Assembly: GCF_017565425.1 (NCBI RefSeq)
Contig: NZ_JAGEMK010000002.1
Location: 310,001 to 374,000, forward strand
DNA from: Actinotalea soli
GTDB lineage: Bacteria; Actinomycetota; Actinomycetes; Actinomycetales; Cellulomonadaceae
Direction: 5' to 3'
DNA length: 64,000 bases
Of the stretch, positions 44,728 to 53,692 are shown piece after piece. A program made the translations under genes and the position numbers. The stretch's first letter is position 1. Every line of letters starts with the position of its first letter. The notes beneath the pieces were generated by a model that saw nothing but the letters and a program-made list of their open reading frames with translations, was not told where the DNA came from and ran no database searches.

Positions 44728-45297
44728 TCAGTCAGGGGGATCGGCCGGGCACGCGGCCGGGTCGGGGAGGGCTGGGTCGGCGGCGCACTCCGTCGGCGCA
44801 GGGTCGGCCGAGCAGGGCGCCTCGGGCCCCTCGTTCGTGACGGCGAGACGACGGTCCGGGTCGAGCTTGGTGAGCACGGCGTAGGCGAGGTCGGCCAGGC
44901 GGCCGACCCCCTCCTCGTCGAGGCCGTCGAGGACCATCCGGCGCACGGCGTCGTCGTAGACCGGGCGGCCGTCCCGGTACGCGCGGCCACCGGCCTCGGT
45001 CAGGACGGCGTTGGTCGCGCGCCCGTCCACCTCGCAGGCCATGCGGGCGACGAGGCCCTTGCGCTCGAGACCTGTCACGACGCGGGAGAGCCGCGGGAGG
45101 GTCGCGTTGGTGCGTGAGGCGAGGGCGCTGAGACGCAGCCGGCCGGCGTCGGCCTCGTGCAAAGCCTCGAGCAGCGTGAACTCGAAGGAGGTCAGGCCGG
45201 TCGCGGCCAGCTGACGGTCCAGGGCCGTGGGCAGGAGCTCGAGCAGGGCGTGCAGGCGCGCGACAGCCACGCGCTCGTCCTGCCTCAGCTCCGTCAC
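44728..45297 (-). CDS. MarR family regulator
   Basis: 189 aa. Winged HTH: LTSFEFTLLEALHEADAGRLRLSALASRTNATLPRLSRVVTGLERKGLVAR, with the wing MACEVDGRATNAVLTEAG. The last 35 residues are a Pro/Ala/Asp tail with three cysteines (CSADP, ECAAD, ACPAD), not usual for MarR and a possible redox or metal-sensing site (inference). Divergent from the F420/NADP-reductase-type gene with paired operator-like repeats between them. Confidence 0.88.
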   Translation of the reverse strand: MTELRQDERVAVARLHALLELLPTALDRQLAATGLTSFEFTLLEALHEADAGRLRLSALASRTNATLPRLSRVVTGLERKGLVARMACEVDGRATNAVLTEAGGRAYRDGRPVYDDAVRRMVLDGLDEEGVGRLADLAYAVLTKLDPDRRLAVTNEGPEAPCSADPAPTECAADPALPDPAACPADPPD

Positions 45298-45315
45298 GGG
45301 CCCATCCTACGAGGT

Positions 45316-45357
45316 AGTTGCACTTACAAGCAATTGGTGTATGGTTGCGCCTACAAC
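45316..45357 (+). promoter_or_regulatory. Promoter with two MarR-type operator repeats
   Basis: AGTTGCACTTACAAG (45316-45330) and GGTTGCGCCTACAAC (45343-45357) are direct repeats at 27-bp spacing. The first overlaps a -35 TTGCAC (45318-45323), the second a -10 TATGGT (45340-45345), spacer 16. Binding of the MarR protein would block the rightward promoter and is close to its own start. AT-rich relative to surroundings. Confidence 0.65.
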
Positions 45358-45399
45358 TAACCGTCGCCAACCCTGGCGCCGCACGAGAGAAGGCAGGCC

Positions 45400-45978
45400 A
45401 TGACGAGCTTCACCATCATCGGGACCGGGAACATGGGCGACGCGATCGGTGGCGTCCTCGCTGCCGGCGGGAGCGACGTCACGCGGATCGCCCACGCCGA
45501 GGCCGGCACCGCGCCCCTGACGGGCGACGTCGTCGTCCTCGCGGTGCCCTACGGTGCCGTCGACGGGATCATCGCGGCCTACGGCGACCAGCTCGCGGGC
45601 AAGACGGTCGTCGACATCACCAACCCCCTGAACTTCGAGACCTTCGACTCCCTCGTCGTGCCCGCTGGCAGCTCGGCCGCCGCGCAGATCCAGGAGAAGC
45701 TGCCCAGCAGCAGCGTCCTCAAGGCCTTCAACACGACCTTCGCGGGGACCCTGGCGAGCAAGCAGGTCGGCGGCCTCCCGACGACAGTCCTCATCGCCGG
45801 CGACGACACCGCCGCCAAGGACGCGCTCGCCGCGGCGATCACGGCCGGTGGCGTCACAGCGATCGACGCCGGTGCCCTGGCCCGCGCCCACGAGCTCGAG
45901 GCCCTCGGCTTCCTCCAGCTGACCCTCGCGGCCGGCGAGAAGATCGCCTGGACCGGCGGGTTCGCCGTCGCCCGCTGA
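45400..45978 (+). CDS. F420-dependent NADP reductase-like protein
   Basis: 192 aa. N-terminal dinucleotide motif IIGTGNMGDAIG, VVLAVPYGAV, VVDITNPLNF, and VLKAFNTTFAGTL as in NADPH:F420 oxidoreductases and relatives (Fno/NpdG). It probably transfers hydride between NADP(H) and F420 or reduces another substrate. First gene of a three-gene operon with a VOC protein and an esterase under MarR control. Confidence 0.82.
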   Translation: MTSFTIIGTGNMGDAIGGVLAAGGSDVTRIAHAEAGTAPLTGDVVVLAVPYGAVDGIIAAYGDQLAGKTVVDITNPLNFETFDSLVVPAGSSAAAQIQEKLPSSSVLKAFNTTFAGTLASKQVGGLPTTVLIAGDDTAAKDALAAAITAGGVTAIDAGALARAHELEALGFLQLTLAAGEKIAWTGGFAVAR

Positions 45979-46034
45979 CCACCCACGGGTGGGGCCCTCG
46001 ACGAGCCCCACCCCCGCCTCACCAGGAGCCCCTC

Positions 46035-46949
46035 ATGACTGACGCCGTCGACGAGCGCATCCTCCACCCCGAGACCTCCATGAGTGCGGTGACCCTGCGG
46101 GTCGGCGACCTGGAGGGCATGTCCGACTACTACGCGCGGGCCTTCGCCATGGAACCCCTCGCCGAGGACGCCCGGCAGCGCGAGGTGCACCGGGTGCTCG
46201 GCCGCGGAACCACGCCGCTGGTGCGCCTGATCCACACCCCCGACCTTCCGGGCGTCGACCCGCGCCAGCCGGGCCTCTTCCACACCGCGTTCCTCCTCGA
46301 GGACCCCGCGAGCCTCGCTGCGACCGTGTACCGCGCCGCGCAGGACCAGCGCAGCCGCTTCGTCGGCTCGAGCGACCACCTGGTGAGCGAGGCCTTCTAC
46401 TTCACCGACCCCGAGGGCAACGGCGTCGAGCTCTACGCCGACCGCGACCGCAGCCAGTGGGTCCGGCGCGGCGGGCAGATCGCGATGGACACGCGCTACC
46501 TCGACCCTCAGCAGTACCTGGACCGGCACCTCAGCCAGGACGCCCTCGACGCCGGGCCCGCCGCGGCCGGGCGCGTGGGCCACGTGCACCTGCAGGTCGG
46601 CGACATCGAGACCGCGCGGGCGTTCTACGTCGACGCGCTCGGGTTCGAGGCCACCCAGACCGACTACCCGGGGGCGCTGTTCGCCTCAGCAGGGGGCTAC
46701 CACCACCACATCGCGATGAACACGTGGAACAGCCGGGGGTCCGGCCCCCGCGCCGCGAGCCTCGGGCTCGGCGACGTCGCGGTCACCGTCCCGGACACGC
46801 AGGAGCTCGAGGTCCTCGCGGGGCGGCTGCGCGCCCGGTCGATCCCGTTCCGCGCCGACGGGCGGAGCGTGGGCGTCGTCGACCCGTGGGGAACACAGGT
46901 CACCGTCGCGCTGCCCGACCTGTCGACCGAGGAGCTGATGGGTCGGTGA
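46035..46949 (+). CDS. VOC family (catechol 2,3-dioxygenase-like) protein
   Basis: 304 aa, two VOC modules of about 140 aa. First: MSAVTLRVGDLEGMSDYYARAF to FTDPEGNGVELYAD; second: GHVHLQVGDIETARAFYVDALGF to VVDPWGTQVTVAL. His in HVHLQ and HHIAMN are potential metal ligands, Glu in VELYAD the first-module acid; the final Glu of the second module appears replaced (QVTVAL). Ring-cleavage dioxygenase (CatE-like) or glyoxalase-type activity is likely. The stop overlaps the next start (GTGA). Confidence 0.83.
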   Translation: MTDAVDERILHPETSMSAVTLRVGDLEGMSDYYARAFAMEPLAEDARQREVHRVLGRGTTPLVRLIHTPDLPGVDPRQPGLFHTAFLLEDPASLAATVYRAAQDQRSRFVGSSDHLVSEAFYFTDPEGNGVELYADRDRSQWVRRGGQIAMDTRYLDPQQYLDRHLSQDALDAGPAAAGRVGHVHLQVGDIETARAFYVDALGFEATQTDYPGALFASAGGYHHHIAMNTWNSRGSGPRAASLGLGDVAVTVPDTQELEVLAGRLRARSIPFRADGRSVGVVDPWGTQVTVALPDLSTEELMGR

Positions 46950-47578
46950 GCGGCGCCCTGCGTGATGTCCGGTCACCCGGTGGGCTCGAGGGCCCCGGGC
47001 CGGTCATGCTCCTGCTGCACGGGTACGGGTCGCACGAGAACGACCTGACTCCGCTCGTCCCGGAGCTCGGCCTCGACCTGCCCTGGGCCTCCTTGCGCGC
47101 GCCGATCGGCCTGCCTGGTGGGGGCGCGGCCTGGGTCCCGATCACGACCCCCGGCCGCCCCGACCCAGGGCTCGTCCTCGAGGCGACCGAAACGATCTGG
47201 GCGTGGGTCGACGCTCACCTCGACCCGGCAGCGCCCGTGGTTCCTGTCGGCTTCTCCCAGGGCGGGCTCATGGCCACCCAGCTGCTGCGCACCCGGCCCG
47301 AGCGGGTGCTCGCCGCGGTAGTGCTCGGCGGCTTCGTGCTGGACGCACCCCAGCCCGCCGACGAGGAGCTGGCCCGCCTCCGACCCGCGGCCTTCTGGGG
47401 GCGCGGCGCCGAGGACCAGGTCATCGCCGCGCAGGCGGTCGAGCGCACCGAGAGGTGGCTGCCGCAGCACACCACGTTGACCGCCCACGTGTACCCGGGG
47501 CTGGCCCACGGGATCAATGCGGACGAGGTCGATCACGTCCGGGAGTTCGTCGCGAGCCAGGTCGTCGTAGGCGGCTGA
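46946..47578 (+). CDS. Carboxylesterase/phospholipase-type alpha/beta hydrolase
   Basis: 210 aa. LLLHGYGSHENDL near the oxyanion hole, nucleophile Ser in VGFSQGGLMA, Asp in RGAEDQVI and His in GLAHGI. This is the short esterase/phospholipase group (YpfH/EstB-like). Overlaps the VOC gene, so is the third gene of the MarR-controlled operon; such trios are common in quinone/electrophile detoxification (inference). Confidence 0.85.
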   Translation: MSGALRDVRSPGGLEGPGPVMLLLHGYGSHENDLTPLVPELGLDLPWASLRAPIGLPGGGAAWVPITTPGRPDPGLVLEATETIWAWVDAHLDPAAPVVPVGFSQGGLMATQLLRTRPERVLAAVVLGGFVLDAPQPADEELARLRPAAFWGRGAEDQVIAAQAVERTERWLPQHTTLTAHVYPGLAHGINADEVDHVREFVASQVVVGG

Positions 47579-47616
47579 GCCGATTGAGTCTGCAGGCAGG
47601 TGGATAGATGGCAACT

Positions 47617-47662
47617 GTTCGGTGTTTGGTTCGGACCGAACACCGAACACCGAACACCGAGG
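47617..47662. repeat. Hairpin with tandem 7-bp repeats
   Basis: GTTCGGTGTTTGGTTCGG (47617-47634) can pair with the following ACCGAAC repeats (three copies plus ACCGAGG, 47635-47662). It lies 38 bp after the esterase stop, so may serve as a terminator-like hairpin without T-tract and marks the start of the second island. Confidence 0.5.
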
Positions 47663-47712
47663 CCCGAACTCGCGCCAGCGGCGAGTGGCAGTGCGCGGCG
47701 GCTATCGAACAC

Positions 47713-47907
47713 TCAGGCATCGACTGATGCCCCTGGTAGCAGTTCTGTAAGGAGGAAGTCCAGAGGCTTGCCCGTCAGGTTCATCTCACTCTCCGGGAGC
47801 CCGTTGCTCCGAACGAGTGACATGTCATTGACGTGATCATCTTCAGTCAAGAACTCAGTAGGTTCCCCCTGTCGGTCAGCGACTGATGGCGGGGCGTGAG
47901 TTTCCAT
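47713..47907 (-). CDS. Small hypothetical protein of the second island
   Basis: 64 aa from ATG 47907, acidic (FLTEDDHVNDM), ending LTGKPLDFLLTELLPGASVDA. AT-richer codons than neighbours, which is in favour of foreign origin. No family recognised. Could be the C-terminal part of a longer immunity-type protein, since the same frame remains open to 48054. Confidence 0.4.
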   Translation of the reverse strand: METHAPPSVADRQGEPTEFLTEDDHVNDMSLVRSNGLPESEMNLTGKPLDFLLTELLPGASVDA

Positions 47908-48174
47908 GGGCGTCCGGTGTGGATCGTTCAAGGGACTCTCGTGAAGCTTCTCATCGGTCTTGCTGGCGTCCCTGGTGCGTGGCGACGGCGTGTGCTCGGG
48001 GTCGCGGCGCTGTGCTCGACGACGCTGATCGTTGCTGGTGCACCACTTCCACAACCGGCGGGTGCGGCGGTCCCGGCTACGGTCGACGAGCAGGCGGCAG
48101 CGAGCGCGACCGCCGCCACGGAAGGCAGCGAAGCGGGCCAGGCACTCACGGCTCTGGCGCGCACGTTCGGGTAG
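47896..48174 (+). pseudogene. N-terminal fragment of a secreted polymorphic-toxin-like protein
   Basis: GTG starts at 47896, 47917 or 47941. The text LLIGLAGVPGAWRRRVLGVAAL followed by an export-type segment and PAGAAVPATVDEQAA resembles N-termini of actinobacterial YD-repeat exported toxins. It stops after ALTALARTFG, where such proteins normally continue for over a thousand residues. No YD repeats follow: the body is deleted. Confidence 0.5.
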
Positions 48175-48176
48175 GC

Positions 48177-48302
48177 ATGAACGGCAAGCCTCTAAAGAAC
48201 AATTCGGAGCTGTCGCGAGTTCAGCGGGAGGTTGTCACGGCAAATATCAGAGTTGTCCGTCACGCGGTAAAGCATCAAATCGGCACGCTTAGGGCGGTGT
48301 AG
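48177..48302 (+). CDS. 41-aa ORF, possible residual toxin tip
   Basis: Basic, reading NGKPLKNNSELSRVQREVV and RVVRHAVKHQIGTLRAV. It begins 2 bp after the toxin N-terminal fragment in another frame and its TAG overlaps the GTG of the next gene by one base. The composition is AT-rich (AAT, ATA-type codons). Best read as the last residues of a lost toxin domain joined by deletion, or a small separate protein. Confidence 0.4.
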   Translation: MNGKPLKNNSELSRVQREVVTANIRVVRHAVKHQIGTLRAV

Positions 48303-48805
48303 TGATAGAGAAAGGTGATCGATCCCAGGGATGGTCGATCCAGCGTCTGGTGACCTGTGACCTAGACAGCAGGCCCTTGGACAGCTATGTGCCGGATGAG
48401 CACGAGCGCTGGCGGATATACCGCGAAGCAATCAAGGGCGGAGAGCTGGAACACGTTCTGGCTGTTATTGCTGTTGAGCCAGTACCGGCTCTGGTTCGTG
48501 CTGTCGTATGGGAGGTTGTGGAGATCCCAAGCTTGAGGCGAAGGGCCCTGCGTCTCCTCCCAGAGGGGGGTGATCATGAAGACGTTTCGCGCCATATTTG
48601 CGATCTCGAACTGCGCGACCTGGCGAGGTCCGGCGATTGTCTCTCATCTGTACCAGTCTCAGACATGAGCGTCTTTCTTCAACGAGCATGCGCGCTCGAG
48701 AGTACGTGCTTGGAGCTCCTGCAAAGGCTCGCCAGTTCGGGGACTCGAAGAGTGCGTCACGATGCCCGATTGCGGCTGTCGGCGGTCCGCGCGCAGGGCT
48801 CCTGA
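48302..48805 (+). CDS. Probable immunity-type protein
   Basis: 167 aa, acidic, mostly helical (ERWRIYREAIKGGELEHVLAVIAVEPVPALVRAVVWEVVEI; CLELLQRLASSGTRRVRHDARL). No TM, no enzyme motif. One-base overlap with the 41-aa ORF implies translational coupling, the typical toxin-immunity arrangement. GC content lower than the chromosome. Identification as immunity protein is by context only. Confidence 0.5.
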   Translation: MIEKGDRSQGWSIQRLVTCDLDSRPLDSYVPDEHERWRIYREAIKGGELEHVLAVIAVEPVPALVRAVVWEVVEIPSLRRRALRLLPEGGDHEDVSRHICDLELRDLARSGDCLSSVPVSDMSVFLQRACALESTCLELLQRLASSGTRRVRHDARLRLSAVRAQGS

Positions 48806-48904
48806 TAAGAGGATGCAGGGCCGTAGAGGAGCCTGCCGTCCATTGTTGGCGGGATCGCGCCCGCTCTTGAGGGGACAGCGAACAGCGTCCGAGGTGGGGG
48901 AGGC

Positions 48905-49075
48905 CTCGCCACTGCCGGTGACCTGGTCAACCGCGGGTTCCACCGGGTGCGGCCGAACGAGCTCCGGGTCACCGAAATCACCGAGCACCCCATCCGTAAG
49001 GGCAAGCTCTACTGCTTCCGCGTGCTGCACGCTAAAGCCGCAAGGTTATCGGGCTCTTCCCAGTTGAGGGTGTAG
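48905..49075 (+). pseudogene. IS3-family OrfB remnant
   Basis: Frame encodes GDLVNRGFHRVRPNELRVTEITEHPIRKGKLYC, clearly the start of an IS3 DDE domain (compare RDFTAQRPDQVWATDITEHPTGEGMLYC of the intact element at 22 kb). The first catalytic Asp is changed to Glu (TEITEH), and the rest of OrfB is gone. Degenerate fossil. Confidence 0.75.
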
Positions 49076-49155
49076 TCGCGGCCAGGTGGCGCGGGGAGCG
49101 GTCGGCGCGTCGGTGCCCGGGTAGAGGTCGAGAGTTTGCGCAAGATGCGATCACC

Positions 49156-49805
49156 TTGCGCTTTCTGGAGGTCTTTGGTCGTCAGTCCTGGAGTTTGCCG
49201 GCGGGCGCAGGTGACAACCTCGAGGTGCTGCACTCCCTCGCCCCGTGCAAGGGAATGCTTCCTGTCGCATCGGTGACCGGGTTGCGGTGCCTGGCGCTTC
49301 GGACGGCACGTTCGCTGGAGGGCGGCCTCGCGCAGCTTCCGACTCTGTCCCAGCCTGTGCTCGGGAGTTTTGCTGACGAGAGCCTGGCGATACTCGAGGG
49401 GTGTCACAACCTTGAGGTCGTCAAGCTCACGGGCGGGGGCAGGTCGTCCAAGCGGGTCCGGGGGCGCTCCCTGCCTCCCTGGACTACTTCGCGCTGCATG
49501 GGGCGTACTTGGGAGGCCTCGAGGCCTTCGTGGAGACGCCCGCCCTGCGCGCGCTCATCGTCGATGTCCCGAACCCGCGCCGCGCGCGTCCGGTGCTCGA
49601 CCTGCGAGACCTGCGCCACTGCCGTGAGCTGGACTGGATCGAGCTGTGGCGCGCCGCGCGGCTGCGTGGGGTCGACGTGGTCGCCGGTCTCCCGCGACTG
49701 GAGGACCTGGTCGTGCAGTCCGGGAACTGCGAGCCGACGGACGTCGAGGGGCTGCCGATCACGGTCACGCCTGCCACACGGAGGCATCCCGGCGAAGGTG
49801 TCTGA
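49156..49805 (+). pseudogene. Leucine-rich repeat-like protein, frameshifted
   Basis: Two frames with repeat character: 49156 to about 49445 (NLEVLHSLAPCKGM, GLRCLALRTARSLEGGLAQLPTL, CHNLEVVKLTGG) and, in the next frame, about 49450-49805 (LDYFALHGAYLGGLEAF, ALRALIVDV, CRELDWIELWRAARLRGVDVVAGLPRLEDLVV). Joined they would give one LRR-like protein of over 210 aa with no clear start. Similar proteins serve as immunity or scaffold proteins beside polymorphic toxins (inference). Confidence 0.55.
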
Positions 49806-49994
49806 CGCTCGGTTCAGACTGCGCACCACCATGTGAGGGGGTCGCCTTGGCGCCCGGCGGCAAGGCCCCTCCCCCTTCACCGGGAACGCCCCGTCCCTCC
49901 CACCCGTTGGGCCCGGGGAGCGCCCCCGTCGCCGGGGTGGCACGATCGGAGCGGGCGAGGCGCGGCCCGGAGCGCTTCACGAGAGGGGTGTGGT

Positions 49995-51017
49995 GTGAAG
50001 GGCAACGCGACGTCGGTGCACCGCAATGCGGCTCTGCTGTCCTTGGCGACCACGACGGCCGACCGGGTGACGACCTCCGCGGACATCGACCGTCGGCTGG
50101 CCCCGGTGCTCGAGCGTCTGCGGATGCCCGAGGGTCTGCTGCAGCGGATCGCCGGGGTCCACGAGCGCCGGAACTGGGCCGAGGGGCAGACCTTCGACGC
50201 CGCCGCGGTCTCCGCCGGGGAGAAGGCCCTCGCCGAGGCGGGGATCGACCGCAGCGACGTGGGCATGGTCATCAACACCTCGGTGACCCGCAAGCACCTC
50301 GAGCCCTCGGTAGCCGTCCGGCTGCACCACGGGCTCGGCATGCCGCCCTCGGCCGTGAACTTCGACCTGGCCAACGCCTGCCTCGGGTTCGTCAACGGCA
50401 TGACCCTGGCTTCCCAGCTCATCGACGCCGGGCAGATCCGCTACGCCGTGGTCATCGACGGCGAGGACGCCGACGAGATCCAGCACGCCACCATCGACCG
50501 GCTCAACGGCCCGGGCGTGACCCGCAAGGACTTCATGCGCGAGTTCCCGACCCTGACCCTCGGCTCGGGGGCCGTGGCCGCGGTGATCGGCCCGGCCGAC
50601 GCCCACCCCTCGGGCCACCGCATCCTCGGTGGGGTCACGCGGGCCGCCACCCAGTTCAACGAGCTGTGCGTGGGCAGCGTCAACGGGATGTTCACCGACG
50701 CCAAGGCCCTGCTCAAGGGTGGGCTCGAGCTCGTCATGTCAGCCTGGAAGGAGGCCAAGGAGGACTGGAGCTGGTCCGCGATGGACCGCTACATCCTCCA
50801 CCAGGTCTCCGACGTGCACACCGACGCGATCATCAAGGCCGCGAAGCTCGACCGCACCCGCGTGCCGCTCACCTACCCGATGTACGGCAACGTGGGCCCG
50901 GCGTCGATCCCGATGACCCTCGCGCAGGAGGCCACCACCCTCGAGCCCGGCAACCGGGTGCTCCTCATGGGCGTGGGCTCAGGCATCAACACGGCCATGA
51001 TGGAGATCGCCTGGTGA
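49995..51017 (+). CDS. oleA: OleA, acyl-CoA head-to-head condensing thiolase
   Basis: 340 aa. Condenses two fatty acyl-CoAs to a 2-alkyl-3-ketoacid, the first step of long-chain olefin synthesis. Thiolase/KAS III fold with catalytic Cys129 (NACLGF), His269 (ILHQVS) and Asn299 (YGNVGPASIP). The GTG start is after a GAGAGGGGTG site; the frame is open upstream but without family similarity. Stop overlaps oleBC (GTGA). Adjacent B, C, D functions distinguish it from FabH. Confidence 0.93.
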   Translation: MKGNATSVHRNAALLSLATTTADRVTTSADIDRRLAPVLERLRMPEGLLQRIAGVHERRNWAEGQTFDAAAVSAGEKALAEAGIDRSDVGMVINTSVTRKHLEPSVAVRLHHGLGMPPSAVNFDLANACLGFVNGMTLASQLIDAGQIRYAVVIDGEDADEIQHATIDRLNGPGVTRKDFMREFPTLTLGSGAVAAVIGPADAHPSGHRILGGVTRAATQFNELCVGSVNGMFTDAKALLKGGLELVMSAWKEAKEDWSWSAMDRYILHQVSDVHTDAIIKAAKLDRTRVPLTYPMYGNVGPASIPMTLAQEATTLEPGNRVLLMGVGSGINTAMMEIAW

Positions 51018-53692
51018 CCACCCCCCTGCCGAGCGCAGTCGGCTCGACAGCCCCGGCCTCCCTGCCCCCCGACGGGCTCGACGGCCTCGACCCGACCTTC
51101 TCCCGCCTCGTCACCGCGGGGGACCCGGGCCGCACCTGGCACCTGCTGGACAACGCCGACCACCTCGCCCGCCTCGGCGTCGAGCCCGTCGGCACCCTGC
51201 TGTGCGTGCACGGCAACCCCACCTGGTCCTACCTGTGGCGCCGCCTGGTCACCGCGGCGACCGCCCAGGCCGCGGCCGACGGCGTGGCGTGGCGCGTGAT
51301 CGCCGTCGACCAGCTCGAGATGGGCTACTCCGAACGCACCGGTGAGCTGCGTGGCCTGCCCCGGCGCGTCGCCGACCTCGACGACCTGACGACGGCCCTG
51401 GGCGTGACCGGCCCGGTGGTCACGGTGGGCCACGACTGGGGCGGGGTCATCAGCCTCGGCTGGGCCGTGGACCACCCCGACCAGCTCGCCGGGGTGGTGC
51501 TGCTCAACACCGCCGTCCACCAGCCCGAGCACCTGCGCATCCCCGCCCCGTTGCGCCTGGCCCTGCGGCCCGCCGTCCTAGGACGGGCCACCGTCGCGAC
51601 CCCCGCCTTCCTCGAGACCACCCTCGCCCTGGGCCGCCCGCGCCTGACCGCCGCGGTCAAGGAGGGCTATCGCGCCCCGTACCGGGAGGCCGCGCGGCGT
51701 GGGGGCATCGGCGGCTTCGTCGCGGACATCCCCGTGGACGCCGCCCACCCCAGCGCCGCCGAGCTCGACCGCATCGCGACCGCCGTGAGCGGGCTGCAGG
51801 TGCCCGCGCTCATGCTCTGGGGGCCGAGCGACCCGGTGTTCGGCGACCAGTACCTCGAGGACCTCGTCGGCCGGCTGCCCCACGCCGACGTGCACCGCTT
51901 CGAGGGCGCCAGCCACCTCGTTGCGGAGGACGTCGACTACGCCGCCGCCGCCCTGACCTGGCTGGGAGACCTGCCGACCGCGGGGTCGGACGACGCCGGG
52001 GCCGAGGCGGCCTCCGCCTCACCACGCCCGGCCCAGCCCACGTACCACCCGCTGTGGCACCAGCTCGACGAGCAGCGCCACAGCACCGAGACCGCCCTGG
52101 TCGAGATGGCCCCGCCCGGGGGTGACTCCCCGCGTGTGGTCACGTGGTCCTTGCTGGCGCGCCGGGTCCGCGAGCTCGCCGCGGGGCTGACCGCTGCGGG
52201 CGTCCGCCCCGGGGATCGGGTTTCCCTGCTCGTCCCGCCCGGGGCCGACCTCACCGCCGTCCTGTACGCGTGCCTGCGCATCGGTGCCGTCGTCGTGGTG
52301 GCCGACGCCGGGCTCGGCCTGCGTGGCCTGACCCGCGCGGTCCGCGGCTCGAGGCCCCAGCACGTGATCGGCGCCCTGCCCGGGCTGTCGGCGGCACGGG
52401 CCCTGGGCTGGCCTGGGCGGCGCATCTCGACCACCCCCCTGCCCCGCGCGACCGCCCGCGCCCTGGGCGTCCGGTACGCGCTGGTCGACCTGGTCGACCT
52501 CGGGCAGGGCGTCGACACCCCGGCCGAGCCCGCCCCGGACGCGACCGCCGCGGTGCTGTTCACCTCGGGGTCCACCGGACCGGCCAAGGGAGTCGTCTAC
52601 TCCCACCGCCAGCTCGCCGCCGTCGCCGGGGCCCTGCGCGACCAGTACGACCTGGGCGTCGGCACCGGCCTGGTCGCCGGCTTCGCCCCCTTCGCCCTGC
52701 TGGCCCCGGCCCTCGGCGCACGGTCGGTCACCCCGGACATGGACGTGACCTCCCCCCGGACCCTCACCGCCCCCGCCGTGGCCGCCGCCGCGGCAGCGGT
52801 CGACGCGACGGTGCTCTTCCTCTCCCCGGCGGCCCTGGCCAACGTCGTCGCGACCGCCGACTCGCTGACCCCCGCTGACCACGAGGCCCTCGCCCAGGTC
52901 CGCATCTTCCTCTCCGCGGGCGCCCCCGTCCCCGAGCCCCTGCTGGCTGCCGCGGGCCGCCTCATGCCGAACGCCGAGCCGCACACCCCCTACGGCATGA
53001 CCGAGGGTCTGCTTATGACCGACGTCACCCTCGACGTCATCCGCGACGCGACCAGCACCCGGCCCGACGGCGACCGGGGCGGGGTCTGCGTCGGACGCCC
53101 CACCCCGACCACCGAGGTGCGCATCAGCCCCCTCGACGCCGACGGCGCGGCCACCGGGGAGCCGACCACCGACCCCGGCCGCACGGGCGAGATCCTCGTG
53201 ACGGCCCCGCACCTCAAGCGCGGCTACTTCCGTCTGCACCTGACCGACCGCGCCGCCACCCGTGGCGTGCCCGACGACCGCTGGCACCGCACCGGGGACG
53301 TCGGGCACCTCGACGAGCAGGGTCGGCTGTGGGTCGAGGGCAGGCTCGCGCACGTGATCACCACGGCCGACGGCGTGGTCACCCCGGTGGGCCTGGAGCA
53401 GGCGGTCGAGCAGGTGGACGGCGTGGTCCGCGCCGGGGTGGTGGGCATCGGCCCGCAGGGCACCCAGCTGCTCGTCGCCGTCGTCGAGACCACGACGCCG
53501 GCCCGCCGCGTGGCCCTCGCCGACCCCGAGCTCGCCGAGGAGGTGCGGGGCGCCGTCGGGCGGCCGCTCGCCGCGGTCCTCGTGGTCCCCGACCTGCCCA
53601 CGGACGTGCGGCACAACTCCAAGATCGACCGGACCCGGCTCGCCCGCTGGGCCGAGGGCGTGCTCTCCGGGGGGCGGGTGAGGCGACCGTGA
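51014..53692 (+). CDS. oleBC: OleBC fusion: beta-lactone decarboxylase and beta-lactone synthetase
   Basis: 892 aa. N-terminal OleB (about 20-315): haloalkane-dehalogenase-like alpha/beta hydrolase with HGNPTWSYLWR and nucleophilic Asp in VGHDWGG. A low-complexity linker (SDDAGAEAASASPRP) leads to OleC (about 345-890): AMP-binding enzyme with P-loop FTSGSTGPAKGV, PYGMTEG and HRTGDVGHLDEQGR, C-terminal Lys in NSKIDR. OleC closes the beta-hydroxy acid to a beta-lactone using ATP; OleB removes CO2 to leave a cis-olefin. The fusion is known from actinobacteria. Overlaps oleA and oleD on both sides. Confidence 0.93.
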   Translation: MTTPLPSAVGSTAPASLPPDGLDGLDPTFSRLVTAGDPGRTWHLLDNADHLARLGVEPVGTLLCVHGNPTWSYLWRRLVTAATAQAAADGVAWRVIAVDQLEMGYSERTGELRGLPRRVADLDDLTTALGVTGPVVTVGHDWGGVISLGWAVDHPDQLAGVVLLNTAVHQPEHLRIPAPLRLALRPAVLGRATVATPAFLETTLALGRPRLTAAVKEGYRAPYREAARRGGIGGFVADIPVDAAHPSAAELDRIATAVSGLQVPALMLWGPSDPVFGDQYLEDLVGRLPHADVHRFEGASHLVAEDVDYAAAALTWLGDLPTAGSDDAGAEAASASPRPAQPTYHPLWHQLDEQRHSTETALVEMAPPGGDSPRVVTWSLLARRVRELAAGLTAAGVRPGDRVSLLVPPGADLTAVLYACLRIGAVVVVADAGLGLRGLTRAVRGSRPQHVIGALPGLSAARALGWPGRRISTTPLPRATARALGVRYALVDLVDLGQGVDTPAEPAPDATAAVLFTSGSTGPAKGVVYSHRQLAAVAGALRDQYDLGVGTGLVAGFAPFALLAPALGARSVTPDMDVTSPRTLTAPAVAAAAAAVDATVLFLSPAALANVVATADSLTPADHEALAQVRIFLSAGAPVPEPLLAAAGRLMPNAEPHTPYGMTEGLLMTDVTLDVIRDATSTRPDGDRGGVCVGRPTPTTEVRISPLDADGAATGEPTTDPGRTGEILVTAPHLKRGYFRLHLTDRAATRGVPDDRWHRTGDVGHLDEQGRLWVEGRLAHVITTADGVVTPVGLEQAVEQVDGVVRAGVVGIGPQGTQLLVAVVETTTPARRVALADPELAEEVRGAVGRPLAAVLVVPDLPTDVRHNSKIDRTRLARWAEGVLSGGRVRRP

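Noticed and set aside
47635-47662. ACCGAAC repeats considered as a CRISPR fragment
   Set aside because: Units of 7 bp without spacers; no cas genes in the window.
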